Shown here one piece after another: positions 34,032 to 42,177 of a DNA stretch of 64,000 bases; position 1 is the stretch's first letter; each line of letters opens with the position of its first letter. The stretch is from Flavobacteriales bacterium (GTDB taxonomy: Bacteria; Bacteroidota; Bacteroidia; NS11-12g; UBA9320): positions 310,001-374,000 of the forward strand of contig JACJZU010000004.1 of assembly GCA_020635435.1 (NCBI GenBank), in the 5' to 3' direction. The position numbers and the translations under genes are program-made. The notes under the pieces were generated by a model. That model was not told where the DNA came from and made no database searches. It worked only from the letters and a program-made list of their open reading frames with translations.

Positions 34032-34711
34032 TTCTTACCTTCTGCAATAATCACGAATTCTCCTTTCAGGGTGACCTTTTGAATTTTCATTCTTAGCTCA
34101 GCACCGGAACCGCGTATGAATTCCTCATGCAGCTTACTCAACTCACGGGCAATACAGAACTGTCTGTCCTCACCAAATAACCCGATAAGTTGATCAATGG
34201 TTTTTAGGAGCTTATACGGACTTTCATAAAAAATCATGGTCCTTGTTTCGTTGGCTAGTTCTTCCAAACGCCTGGTGCGCCCTTTTTTCGGGGGGAGAAA
34301 TCCCTCGAAAACGAATCGGTCGCAAGGTAGACCGGATGCAACCAATGAAGGGACAAAAGCCGTAGGACCGGGCAAACACTCTACCCTTACCTCTGCTTCA
34401 ACACATGCGCGAACCAAAAGGAATCCCGGGTCGGATATCCCCGGTGTGCCGGCATCCGAACAATAGGCAATGGAAGCACCCTCCTGAATGCGCCGAATCA
34501 CACCGTCCACTTTCTGGTGTTCGTTGTGTTGATGAAAGGAGGAGAGTCGTGTTTCTATTCCAAGATGTTGAAGTAATTTGCCCGTATGTCGGGTGTCTTC
34601 CGCTAAAACCAGATCAACGCTGCGCAACAATTCCACAGCACGAAAAGTGATGTCCCCCAGATTGCCAATAGGGGTGGGGATAAGGTAGAGTTTACCCTCT
34701 TCAGAAATCAT
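34028..34711 (-). CDS. rsmI: 16S rRNA (cytidine(1402)-2'-O)-methyltransferase
   Basis: 227 residues, tetrapyrrole-methylase fold. LYLIPTPIGNLGDITFRAVELL, VLAEDTRHTGKLL, YCSDAGTPGISDPGFLLVR and LPGPTAFVPSLVASGLP are the standard RsmI blocks. The enzyme uses S-adenosylmethionine to methylate the ribose of C1402 in 16S rRNA. The C-terminus ends soon after the methylase domain, as in shorter Bacteroidota members. It overlaps the unknown upstream gene by 11 bp and lnt by 4 bp. Confidence 0.95.
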   Translation of the reverse strand: MISEEGKLYLIPTPIGNLGDITFRAVELLRSVDLVLAEDTRHTGKLLQHLGIETRLSSFHQHNEHQKVDGVIRRIQEGASIAYCSDAGTPGISDPGFLLVRACVEAEVRVECLPGPTAFVPSLVASGLPCDRFVFEGFLPPKKGRTRRLEELANETRTMIFYESPYKLLKTIDQLIGLFGEDRQFCIARELSKLHEEFIRGSGAELRMKIQKVTLKGEFVIIAEGKK

Positions 34712-35228
34712 TCACGCTTTGATTCTTTCGCCGCGACTCATTCAATTCATAATCGCTTTGAATATCCACCGTGAAGCGTTCTCCATCCGGTTGATAGGTC
34801 AGATAGACCCGAACACCGTCCACATTCCACGAATACTGCACTCCATCGGCCAGATCCTTCAATTCCGGATCGTCGAACTTGAATGTGAGGATGTATTTCA
34901 TCTCCCTGTAAGCCTGATAACCTTCTCCAACCATGGCAACCCGGTCGAATCGATCCGATTCGGAGAAAATGTAATAGATCCTCTTCAACTTCACGGAACC
35001 CAGGTACATGTCGTCACCGGGAATGGTGAAGGCTTTTTTGGCACTCAGTTCCTGAGTTTTTACAAATGTTACTTTTTTGCTGTCCACATAGATCGAATCG
35101 ATGTGCTCACCGAATTTGATCTTTCTGAAATCGTCCAAAATATATTGTGCGGATACCTGAGAAAGAGAAATGATGAGTAAACAGAGTGTGAGAACAGATC
35201 GCATATAGTTTCGGAATGGATTGAACAT
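34701..35228 (-). CDS. Secreted protein of unknown function
   Basis: 175 residues from ATG 35228 (an alternative ATG is at 35204). A signal peptide ends in SQVSAQ. The mature chain is polar and aromatic: YILDDFRKIKFGEHIDSIYVDSKKVTF, then KRIYYIFSESDRFDRVAMVGEGY and YSWNVDGVRVYLTYQPDGERFTVDIQSDYE. I do not recognise a named domain. A TACATTTG -7 element lies just upstream on the minus strand, so this is probably the first gene of the rsmI-lnt-lipB transcript. Periplasmic location is inferred. Confidence 0.65.
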   Translation of the reverse strand: MFNPFRNYMRSVLTLCLLIISLSQVSAQYILDDFRKIKFGEHIDSIYVDSKKVTFVKTQELSAKKAFTIPGDDMYLGSVKLKRIYYIFSESDRFDRVAMVGEGYQAYREMKYILTFKFDDPELKDLADGVQYSWNVDGVRVYLTYQPDGERFTVDIQSDYELNESRRKNQSVNDF

Positions 35229-35249
35229 AATTGTTGTATTGTATGCCGA

Positions 35250-35257
35250 CAAATGTA
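35250..35257 (-). promoter_or_regulatory. Candidate -7 element for the rsmI-lnt-lipB series
   Basis: On the minus strand TACATTTG fully matches TAnnTTTG and lies 21 bp before the ATG at 35228. A TTG occurs upstream but at too short a spacing, so the assignment rests on the -7 box. Confidence 0.4.
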
Positions 35258-35336
35258 TTATTCACATCCAACACGAAACCCACGTTTCTCGGCAATATGA
35301 CCATATCAACGGACATTGTTGAACTTTGCAGTAGTA

Positions 35337-36443
35337 ATGTTCAAATACCTGAGTCTGTTTTTTTCGGGAATACCCTTCTTGTTGAGCGCCCAGATCTACG
35401 AGCGAACGGGAACGCTCGATGCGCGCATTGGCGAGTCGTCCGGGCTGGAACAGATCTCCGCGGATCGCTTTCTCACATTGAACGACGGAGGGAATGAACC
35501 GCTATTGTTCACGATCGATAGCAGCGGAGAGGTCCTGGCCGTTTTGACACTCCGGGGATTTCCCAATAACGACTGGGAATCCGTTTGTAGCGATGCAGAT
35601 GGGGGAATTTACATTGGCGACTTCGGCAATAACAACAACGACCGGCGGGATCTGCGCATCGGATATCTACGTGCAGATCAAGTAAAGCAGGATACGGCAA
35701 CGCCCGCATCCATTCAATTCACATATGCCGATCAACGTGCTTTTCCACCATCAGCGACTCAGCGTCAATACGATTGCGAGGCCATGATCCACTTCGGCGA
35801 TTCGCTCTACCTGATCACGAAGAATCGCACCAACCCTTATGATGGGATCTGCAGGATGTATGTTCTGCCCGATGAACCGGGAACGCATATAGCTGTAGTT
35901 GTGGATAGTTTTTACATGGATAAACCGGCTTTGCTCGGACAGGTTACGGGTGCTGCTCTTCATGGCAATAAACTGATCTTGCTCGGTTATGCACATATAT
36001 GGATCAGTTCCTTCAGCAAAGTGCCCCGTTTTGACCAGGTTCAAGAATTAGAACTGGGAAGCCTGGCCCAGCGAGAAGGGATATGTGTTACATCCGCAGG
36101 GGATATCTACTTCACCGAAGAGCGTGTGAGTAGCGATGCAGGAATATATCGGTTGCCGGATCAGGTTGCAGTATCTGTGGAGGAACAGAGCTCGAATTTA
36201 CAGGTTAAAATGCAGGACGGACACTTAACGTTAGAAGATCCCGGCAACAAGATGGAGCGGGTTGCGTTATTCACAGCAAACGGTCAGGAACTGCTTGATC
36301 AGCCGGTTTTCGGCTCAGAGCAGGTAGTACTTGGACCGCAGGCCTGGGGGAAGTCCGGTTCAGACTTGCCTCCATTAATGTTCCTTAGCATATATTACAG
36401 CTCGGGATACGTGTTACACAGAAAGATCGGATGGAATGACTGA
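35337..36443 (+). CDS. Secreted propeller-like protein with degenerate T9SS-type C-terminus
   Basis: 368 residues from ATG 35337, giving signal peptide MFKYLSLFFSGIPFLLSAQ; the frame continues upstream only to a TTG. The chain has propeller-type repeats: ESSGLEQISADRFLTLNDGGNEPLLF, NDWESVCSDADGGIYIGDFGNN, RQYDCEAMIHFGDSLYLITKN, EGICVTSAGDIYFTEE. These recall esterase-like or SdiA-regulated phytase-like domains. The last 75 residues (LTLEDPGNKMERVALFTANGQELL, then FLSIYYSSGYVLHRKIGW) look like a worn T9SS type A domain. The stop overlaps the L,D-transpeptidase start by 8 bp. Function unknown. Confidence 0.65.
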   Translation: MFKYLSLFFSGIPFLLSAQIYERTGTLDARIGESSGLEQISADRFLTLNDGGNEPLLFTIDSSGEVLAVLTLRGFPNNDWESVCSDADGGIYIGDFGNNNNDRRDLRIGYLRADQVKQDTATPASIQFTYADQRAFPPSATQRQYDCEAMIHFGDSLYLITKNRTNPYDGICRMYVLPDEPGTHIAVVVDSFYMDKPALLGQVTGAALHGNKLILLGYAHIWISSFSKVPRFDQVQELELGSLAQREGICVTSAGDIYFTEERVSSDAGIYRLPDQVAVSVEEQSSNLQVKMQDGHLTLEDPGNKMERVALFTANGQELLDQPVFGSEQVVLGPQAWGKSGSDLPPLMFLSIYYSSGYVLHRKIGWND

Positions 36444-37215
36444 AACGAAGAGACATATTTTGCGACGGATCTTGTTTGTGCTGTTGGGGATATTGGTCTT
36501 AACACCTGCTTTCAGGTATGCCGATACGTTTTTGGATAGTCAGTTGCAATACGGCCGTGTAAAGCAGGCCTTCGAGCTGAAGCAGGATCGGGTGCGCAAC
36601 ATGTTGCTCCGGCGGAACGTAAACCCGGAGGGATTTGAACTATACCTACGTGCATTTAAAGAGGAGGGTTTGCTTGAGGTGTGGGCAAGGAACAAGGGTA
36701 CACTGAAATTCGAGCATATAATCGATTATCCCTTTTGCCAGAACATCGGATTTCCGGGGCCAAAGCGTCGTCGCGCCGATGGACAGATACCCGAGGGGAT
36801 GTATAAACTGATCCAATTCAATCCCTTCAGCGATTACCATCTTTCCTTGAAGATCAATTACCCGAACCAAGCGGATCGGAATCGGGAGGGAGATCATGAT
36901 CTGGGGGGCATGATCTTCATTCATGGAGGATGCTCCACCATAGGTTGCATACCCATCACCGACGACAAGATCCGGGAGTTATATATAATGGCTGTTTTAG
37001 CGACCGACCAGGGGCAAAAGGAGATCGATGTACACATATTCCCGAATATCCTCGATCGTGAATGTTATATGGAACTTGCTTCAAGTGCTCACGATAAGGA
37101 ATTGGTCAAATTTTGGGGAAATCTGCGTACCAGCATCGTTTTCTTCAACCGCTACCAATATCCGCCGATCTACAGCATCGACGGGAAAGGTGTATATCAC
37201 TTCAAACAACCCTGA
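36436..37215 (+). CDS. YafK-like murein L,D-transpeptidase family protein
   Basis: 259 residues. An N-terminal hydrophobic segment (ILFVLLGILVLTPAFRYA) anchors it. The YkuD catalytic motif is complete: H163-GGCSTIG-C171, with Cys171 as nucleophile. The preceding NIGFPGPKRRRADGQIPEGMYKL block is characteristic of the YafK/DpaA branch, whose E. coli member removes Braun lipoprotein from peptidoglycan rather than forming cross-links. The role here could be either cleavage or cross-linking. It is translationally coupled to the preceding secreted protein gene by an 8-bp overlap. Confidence 0.85.
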   Translation: MTETKRHILRRILFVLLGILVLTPAFRYADTFLDSQLQYGRVKQAFELKQDRVRNMLLRRNVNPEGFELYLRAFKEEGLLEVWARNKGTLKFEHIIDYPFCQNIGFPGPKRRRADGQIPEGMYKLIQFNPFSDYHLSLKINYPNQADRNREGDHDLGGMIFIHGGCSTIGCIPITDDKIRELYIMAVLATDQGQKEIDVHIFPNILDRECYMELASSAHDKELVKFWGNLRTSIVFFNRYQYPPIYSIDGKGVYHFKQP

Positions 37216-37316
37216 TCGAAACCTGTTAGAGGAAATGTGAAGCTCTTTTTTAGAAAAGGGTATCTTCGCGAGCGTCTTTAAAAAATCGAACTAAACGAGT
37301 ATAAAAGTAATCGGAC

Positions 37317-38456
37317 ATGAATTTTGAAGCATCTGAAAATGAAAACATGATCCGCGAAATGGTGCGCGATTTTGCTGAGCGCCATATCCGTCCGGACATG
37401 ATGAAGTGGGACGAGGCGCAGGAATTTCCGATCGAGGTATTCCGTGGCCTGGGGGAACTAGGCCTGATGGGCGTATTGGTGCCGCAGGAATATCAGGGCA
37501 GTGGTTTAGGTTATAACGAATACGTTACCGCGATCGTTGAATTGTCCCGGGTGTGCGGTAGCATAGGTTTGTCGATGGCGGCACATAACTCCTTGTGCAC
37601 AGGACACATACTCCAATTCGGGAACGAAGAACAAAAGAAGCGCTGGCTTCCAAAACTGGCCACCGGTGAGTGGATCGGAGCCTGGGGCCTGACAGAGACC
37701 AACACGGGGTCGGATGCAGGTGGTATGCACACAACGGCCGTTCGGGACGGTGACGATTGGGTTCTGAACGGTTCGAAGAACTTTATCACCCACGCCATCA
37801 GCGGTAGTGTTGCCGTAGTAATTGCGCGAACCGGTGAGAAAGGCGATTCGCATGGGATGACAGCCTTTGTGATCGAGAAGGGCACACCGGGTTTCAGCGG
37901 AGGAAAGAAAGAAAACAAACTGGGCATGCGGGCCAGTGAAACGGCCTGTTTGTTCTTCGATAATTGCAGGGTTCCCAACAGCAACGTGTTGGGGAATGTT
38001 GGAGAAGGATTCATACAGGCCATGAAGATCCTGGATGGAGGCCGAATCAGCATCGCGGCGTTGGCACTGGGAATTGCCAAAGGAGCATTCGATGCGAGTG
38101 TAAAATACTCCAAAGAGCGCCATCAATTCGGAAAACCCATTGCTGAATTCCAGGGAATCAACTTCAAACTAGCCGATATGGCCACGAAGATCGAGGCGGC
38201 AGAATTGCTGATTCAACAAGCTTGTTATCTCAAGAACAATGGTTTGCCGGTAACGAAGGAATCCGCCATGGCCAAATACTACGCCTCCGAAATTTCAGTA
38301 GAGGTTTCCACCGATGCTGTTCAGATATTTGGTGGTTATGGGTATACCAAAGATTTCCCTGTAGAGAAATTCTATCGCGACAGCAAGTTGTGCACCATAG
38401 GTGAGGGCACCTCCGAGATCCAAAAATTGGTGATCAGTCGGCAGATTTTGAAATAA
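37317..38456 (+). CDS. Acyl-CoA dehydrogenase
   Basis: 379 residues with the full three-domain fold: FAERHIRPDMMKWDEAQEFP in the N-terminal helical domain, WGLTETNTGSDAGGMHTTA in the beta domain that holds FAD, and ERHQFGKPIAEFQGI plus QIFGGYGYTKDFPVEKFYRDSK in the C-terminal helices. Glu363 in GEGTSEIQ is at the position of the catalytic base of MCAD/SCAD. It oxidises acyl-CoA to 2-enoyl-CoA; chain length cannot be read. A TATCTTCG -7-like box occurs at about 37261. Stand-alone gene upstream of rpsU. Confidence 0.93.
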   Translation: MNFEASENENMIREMVRDFAERHIRPDMMKWDEAQEFPIEVFRGLGELGLMGVLVPQEYQGSGLGYNEYVTAIVELSRVCGSIGLSMAAHNSLCTGHILQFGNEEQKKRWLPKLATGEWIGAWGLTETNTGSDAGGMHTTAVRDGDDWVLNGSKNFITHAISGSVAVVIARTGEKGDSHGMTAFVIEKGTPGFSGGKKENKLGMRASETACLFFDNCRVPNSNVLGNVGEGFIQAMKILDGGRISIAALALGIAKGAFDASVKYSKERHQFGKPIAEFQGINFKLADMATKIEAAELLIQQACYLKNNGLPVTKESAMAKYYASEISVEVSTDAVQIFGGYGYTKDFPVEKFYRDSKLCTIGEGTSEIQKLVISRQILK

Positions 38457-38512
38457 TTTTTGAAAAGTCTGCTTCAAACACGATATTCGCGACCCTTTTA
38501 AGGAGAAACGCA

Positions 38513-38701
38513 ATGATCCAAGTACAGGTAAAAGAAAACGAAACGCTGGAAAAAGCTTTGAAACGCTTCAAGAAGAAATTTGAGCGCACAGGGGTTGTTA
38601 AAGAACTGCGCGATCGCCGTCAGTTCACAAAACCATCTGTTCGCCGCAGAATGCAGATCATCAAAGCGCGTTACCTGGAGCAGACCCGCAATAATTCGTA
38701 A
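38513..38701 (+). CDS. rpsU: 30S ribosomal protein S21
   Basis: 62 residues, basic: MIQVQVKENETLEKALKRFKK at the start and FEKTG-like FERTGVVKELRDRRQFTKPSVRRR after it, the full S21 pattern. S21 sits on the 30S platform near the anti-Shine-Dalgarno region; in Bacteroidota S21 and neighbours occlude that sequence. The gene precedes xerC by 39 bp and may be expressed with it and the hibernation factor. Confidence 0.95.
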   Translation: MIQVQVKENETLEKALKRFKKKFERTGVVKELRDRRQFTKPSVRRRMQIIKARYLEQTRNNS

Positions 38702-38740
38702 TTATTCGGTGATAATTCCCTAACTTGCATCCAGCAGGAG

Positions 38741-39625
38741 ATGCAAGAAAAGTACATCAACGCATTCGTCGATTACCTGAGCTTCCAGCGGAAGTATTCG
38801 CCTCATACGCTGGAGGCATATCGGACCGACTTGTATCAATTCAGTCAGTTCATCTCCCGGCAATTTGAGTATACCGATCCGGTTGAGGCCGATCGGGACA
38901 GCATTCGTTCCTGGATCGTGGAACTGGTCGAGGAGGGAGTTTCCCCGCGTTCCGTGAATCGCAAACTCAGTTCCCTCAAGTCATTTTATAAATATATGCT
39001 TCGCGAAGGCGTTCTGAAGCTCAATCCGGCTGCCAATGTTCGCAACGTGAAAACTCCGGAGCGTTTGCCCAAGGCCCTTCGGGTTCAGGATGTGAATGCC
39101 ATGATGGATCAGTTCGATTTCAGGGGTACATATAACGATGTTCTTGGTCAGACGATCTTATCATTATTGTACCACACCGGCATACGCCGCGCGGAGCTGA
39201 TCGGATTGCGGGATATCGACACCGATCTGGTGAACGGCAGAATAAAGGTGATGGGCAAGCGGCGCAAGGAGCGGATCCTGCCATTGGGCCGGGAAGCAAT
39301 AAGTCATCTGGGTACCTACAAAGAGCTCAAGGTTGAGCTAGGCCTTAAGGGCGAACATTTCTTTTTAACAGAAAAAGGAAATATGCTCTACCCGGCATTA
39401 GTTCACCGTTTGGTGCAGTCGAACTTGTCGATCTGGACAAATTCATCTCAAAAAAGTCCACATGTCATGCGACATTCATTTGCAACTCATTTACTTCGCA
39501 ATGGAGCAGATCTGAATGCGATCAAGGAATTGTTGGGGCACAGCAGTTTGAGTGCAACGCAGATCTACACCAACAACAGCATAGAACACTTAAAAGAAGT
39601 ACATAAAAAACATCCAAAATCCTAA
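38741..39625 (+). CDS. xerC: Tyrosine recombinase XerC/XerD family
   Basis: 294 residues. The SAM-like N-terminal domain (FVDYLSFQRKYSPHTLEAYRTDLYQF) is followed by the catalytic domain with all active residues: Arg149 (HTGIRRAEL), Lys173 (VMGKRRKER), His241 and Arg244 (HVMRHSFATHLL), His267 (LGHSSL) and the nucleophile Tyr276 (QIYTN). Length and context (single core gene next to rpsU and hpf) fit the chromosome-dimer resolvase rather than an integrase. Whether it is the C or D partner is not certain; XerC is assigned by analogy with the usual Bacteroidota gene order. Confidence 0.88.
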   Translation: MQEKYINAFVDYLSFQRKYSPHTLEAYRTDLYQFSQFISRQFEYTDPVEADRDSIRSWIVELVEEGVSPRSVNRKLSSLKSFYKYMLREGVLKLNPAANVRNVKTPERLPKALRVQDVNAMMDQFDFRGTYNDVLGQTILSLLYHTGIRRAELIGLRDIDTDLVNGRIKVMGKRRKERILPLGREAISHLGTYKELKVELGLKGEHFFLTEKGNMLYPALVHRLVQSNLSIWTNSSQKSPHVMRHSFATHLLRNGADLNAIKELLGHSSLSATQIYTNNSIEHLKEVHKKHPKS

Positions 39626-39637
39626 ACGAGAAGAAGT

Positions 39638-39940
39638 ATGAAATCAGAAATTCAATCCATCCACTTCAAAGCTGATCAGAAATTGAAGGACTATATTGAT
39701 CAAAAGCTGGACAAATTGAACCGCTATTACGATGGCATTGTTGATGCACAGGTATTCCTCAAGTTGGAGAACAACCATTCTGTCGACAACAAGACCATCG
39801 AGGTGAAGTTGAATGTACACAACTCGATCATCATGAAAACCCAGACCAGTCAGACCTTTGAAGCGGCAACCGACCTTGCCGTGGATGCCTTGAAGGTGCA
39901 GATAAAGCGCTACAAAGAGCGGGTTCAATCAGTTTCTTAA
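39638..39940 (+). CDS. hpf: Ribosome hibernation promoting factor, short form
   Basis: 100 residues: IQSIHFKADQKLKDYIDQKLDKLNRYYDGIVDAQVFLKLEN and the C-terminal FEAATDLAVDALKVQIKRYKERVQS match the S30AE / RaiA family. The short form lacks the dimerising C-terminal domain of long HPF. It binds the 30S decoding region in stationary phase. It is 12 bp after xerC and upstream of the tRNA/tuf cluster, whose own promoter follows. Confidence 0.92.
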   Translation: MKSEIQSIHFKADQKLKDYIDQKLDKLNRYYDGIVDAQVFLKLENNHSVDNKTIEVKLNVHNSIIMKTQTSQTFEAATDLAVDALKVQIKRYKERVQSVS

Positions 39941-39956
39941 AATTTTCTGCAGAATA

Positions 39957-39987
39957 TTTGAACTAATCCAAAAAAGATTTACTTTTG
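39957..39987 (+). promoter_or_regulatory. Bacteroidota housekeeping promoter for tRNA-tuf cluster
   Basis: TTTG (39957-39960) and TACTTTTG (39980-39987) are separated by 19 bp, an exact match to the Bacteroidota consensus TTTG-N19-TAnnTTTG. It lies about 68 bp before the first tRNA and is the best promoter in the window. Confidence 0.8.
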
Positions 39988-40055
39988 CCAACCCTAAAAA
40001 TCACTGCGTAGACGATTAGGGGGCGGGGGCTTTATAAGTCCCTGAGAATGAGCAA

Positions 40056-40128
40056 GCCACCTTAGCTCAGCTGGTAGAGCAGCTGATTTGTAATCAGCCG
40101 GTCATTGGTTCGAATCCGATAGGTGGCT
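40056..40128 (+). tRNA. tRNA-Thr (anticodon TGT)
   Basis: 73 nt. Acceptor arms GCCACCT / AGGTGGC pair fully; D arm GCTCAGCTGGTAGAGC; anticodon stem GCTGA / TCAGC with loop TTTGTAA; TTCGAAT T-loop. Discriminator T, no encoded CCA. First gene of the tRNA-tuf cluster. Confidence 0.97.
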
Positions 40129-40145
40129 CTTTGACATTTTGGATT

Positions 40146-40226
40146 GGGGAGATACCGAAGCGGTCAAACGGGGCAGACTGTAAATCTGTTGAGCAATCTT
40201 CGTAGGTTCGAATCCTGCTCTCCCCA
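40146..40226 (+). tRNA. tRNA-Tyr (anticodon GTA)
   Basis: 81 nt, with the long variable arm of a class II tRNA. Acceptor GGGGAGA / TCTCCCC; anticodon loop CTGTAAA; TTCGAAT T-loop; discriminator A; no encoded CCA. Confidence 0.97.
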
Positions 40227-40286
40227 CTCAATTCCGGGTGGGACCGTTCGGCGTGAGTCGGTTGGTAAAATTCGGGATCGTTTTGT

Positions 40287-40359
40287 GCGGGAGTAGCTCA
40301 GTTGGTAGAGCGACAGCCTTCCAAGCTGTAGGTCGCGGGTTCGAGCCTCGTCTCCCGCT
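40287..40359 (+). tRNA. tRNA-Gly (anticodon TCC)
   Basis: 73 nt. Acceptor GCGGGAG / CTCCCGC; anticodon stem CAGC / GCTG with loop CTTCCAA; discriminator T; no encoded CCA. A short hairpin (ACTGAGAAACC / GGTTTTCTCAG) follows in the spacer and may serve processing. Confidence 0.97.
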
Positions 40360-40411
40360 CACTGAGAAACCGGTTTTCTCAGGGGGCTTTTCTCCTGATT
40401 GCCGGTTAAAA

Positions 40412-40483
40412 GCCGATGTAGCTCAGGGGTAGAGCGTTTCCTTGGTAAGGAAGAGGTCACGGGTTCAAATCCCGTCATTGGCT
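40412..40483 (+). tRNA. tRNA-Thr (anticodon GGT)
   Basis: 72 nt. Acceptor GCCGATG / CATTGGC with one G-U pair; anticodon stem TTCC / GGAA with loop TTGGTAA; TTCAAAT T-loop; discriminator T; no encoded CCA. Last tRNA before tuf. Confidence 0.97.
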
Positions 40484-40596
40484 CAGGAGCACGAGGGGCG
40501 GAAAGTCCTGGAGTCGAAGAAAGAGAAAAGAAACAGAAAGAAGAAAAAAAATTTTACAATAAACCTCAATATTAGACTGAATTAAACTTTTAGATC

Positions 40597-41784
40597 ATGG
40601 CTAAAGAAAAATTTGATCGTTCCAAACCACACGTAAACATTGGAACCATCGGTCACGTTGACCACGGAAAAACAACCTTAACCGCTGCTATCACAAGTGT
40701 GTTGGCCGACAAAGGTTTTGCTGAACAACGTTCATTCGACTCAATTGACAACGCTCCTGAAGAAAAAGAGCGTGGTATTACCATTAACACCTCTCACGTA
40801 GAGTATCAGACGGAGAAAAGACACTATGCACACGTTGACTGTCCCGGTCACGCTGACTATGTAAAAAACATGGTAACAGGTGCTGCTCAGATGGACGGTG
40901 CCATATTGGTGGTGGCTGCTACTGACGGTCCTATGCCTCAGACACGCGAGCACATCCTTCTTGCACGTCAGGTAGGTGTTCCTAAAATTGTTGTGTTCAT
41001 GAACAAAGTGGACATGGTGGACGACGAAGAACTTCTCGAGCTTGTTGAGATGGAAATTCGTGAGTTGCTCGATTTCTACGAATTCGATGCCGACAATACA
41101 CCGATCATCCACGGTTCTGCACTGGGTGCATTGAACGGTGAAGAGAAATGGGTGAAAACTGTTGAAGATCTGATGGATCAGGTTGACAACTGGATCCCGG
41201 TTCCTCCACGATTGACAGATCAGCCTTTCTTGATGCCGGTAGAAGACGTATTCTCTATCACAGGTCGTGGTACTGTTGCTACAGGACGTATCGAAAGAGG
41301 TGTTATCAATTCTAACGACAACGTTGAGATCATCGGAATGCAGGAGAAAAAACTTACCTCTACCGTAACAGGTGTGGAAATGTTCCGCAAAATCCTTGAT
41401 CGTGGTGAAGCTGGTGACAACGTAGGTTTGTTGTTACGTGGTATTGAAAAAACCGATATCCGCAGAGGTATGGTTGTTGCAAAACCGGGTTCAATCACTC
41501 CGCACACTGAGTTCAAAGCAGAAATCTATGTGTTGAAGAAAGAAGAAGGTGGACGTCACACTCCGTTCCATAACAAATATCGTCCTCAGTTTTACTTACG
41601 TACAACTGACGTAACAGGTGAAATTGCATTACCTGAAGGACGCGAAATGGTTATGCCGGGTGACAACGTAACTATTACAGTAAAATTAATTGTTCCTGTT
41701 GCTATGGACAAAGGTCTTCGTTTCGCAATCCGTGAAGGTGGACGTACCGTAGGTGCAGGTCAGGTTACTGAGATCCTCGACTAA
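40597..41784 (+). CDS. tuf: Elongation factor Tu
   Basis: 395 residues. GHVDHGKT (19-26) is the P-loop, DCPGHADY the G3 switch region and NKVDMVDD the G4 motif; domains 2 and 3 are complete and end in GGRTVGAGQVTEILD. EF-Tu carries aminoacyl-tRNA to the ribosome. It sits between four tRNA genes and tRNA-Trp/secE, an order shared with many bacteria including E. coli tufB. Codon use (GGT, CGT, ACC) is more biased than in neighbours, as expected of a very highly expressed gene. A terminator follows. Confidence 0.98.
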   Translation: MAKEKFDRSKPHVNIGTIGHVDHGKTTLTAAITSVLADKGFAEQRSFDSIDNAPEEKERGITINTSHVEYQTEKRHYAHVDCPGHADYVKNMVTGAAQMDGAILVVAATDGPMPQTREHILLARQVGVPKIVVFMNKVDMVDDEELLELVEMEIRELLDFYEFDADNTPIIHGSALGALNGEEKWVKTVEDLMDQVDNWIPVPPRLTDQPFLMPVEDVFSITGRGTVATGRIERGVINSNDNVEIIGMQEKKLTSTVTGVEMFRKILDRGEAGDNVGLLLRGIEKTDIRRGMVVAKPGSITPHTEFKAEIYVLKKEEGGRHTPFHNKYRPQFYLRTTDVTGEIALPEGREMVMPGDNVTITVKLIVPVAMDKGLRFAIREGGRTVGAGQVTEILD

Positions 41785-41812
41785 ACCATATAAAAAGTTG
41801 AAACTGAGTAGA

Positions 41813-41844
41813 ACGACCGGTGCTCTTGGGCATCCGGTCGTTTT
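41813..41844 (+). terminator. Terminator between tuf and tRNA-Trp
   Basis: ACGACCGG pairs with CCGGTCGT, extended by TGC / GCA past a one-base bulge, and is followed by TTTT. It probably reduces read-through from tuf into the tRNA-Trp/secE transcript. Confidence 0.7.
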
Positions 41845-41859
41845 CTGCAAAGTGGATAC

Positions 41860-41932
41860 AGGAGAGTAGTTCAATTGGTAGAGCAGCGGTCTCCAAAACC
41901 GCAAGTTGCAGGTTCGAGTCCTGTCTCTCCTG
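41860..41932 (+). tRNA. tRNA-Trp (anticodon CCA)
   Basis: 73 nt. Acceptor AGGAGAG / CTCTCCT; anticodon stem CGGT / ACCG with loop CTCCAAA; TTCGAGT T-loop; discriminator G; no encoded CCA. 33 bp upstream of secE. Confidence 0.97.
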
Positions 41933-41965
41933 CGGTGGCAGCAGGCGCTGCATACAAAGAGAAGA

Positions 41966-42157
41966 ATGAACAGAATCAAAGAAATTTGGTCCACTACCCT
42001 TGATGAATTGATCAACAAGGTAACCTGGCCAAGCTGGGATGAGTTGGTGCAAAGTACAGTTGTTGTACTGATCGCATCGATCATTTTCGCTTTGGTCATC
42101 TATGTTATCGACCTTGGGTTCGATAACGTTACCCGCTTGTTGTACAATTTATTTTAA
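41966..42157 (+). CDS. secE: Preprotein translocase subunit SecE
   Basis: 63 residues from ATG 41966; the frame continues upstream into tRNA-Trp, which cannot be coding. IKEIWSTTLDELINKVTWPSWDEL is the amphipathic cytosolic helix and STVVVLIASIIFALVIYVIDLGF the single membrane helix of short SecE proteins. It clamps SecY in the Sec translocon. 20 bp upstream of nusG, the canonical order. Confidence 0.95.
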   Translation: MNRIKEIWSTTLDELINKVTWPSWDELVQSTVVVLIASIIFALVIYVIDLGFDNVTRLLYNLF

Positions 42158-42177
42158 TACGGGAAAGGGGAAGAGCT

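Noticed and set aside
38741..39625. Integrase of a mobile element
   Set aside because: The Xer-type gene sits among core genes next to several tRNAs, but there are no element genes, direct repeats or attachment-site duplications of a tRNA end.
40360..40382. Terminator after tRNA-Gly
   Set aside because: The hairpin is followed by G-rich sequence rather than a T-run, and another tRNA and tuf follow; more likely a processing structure.
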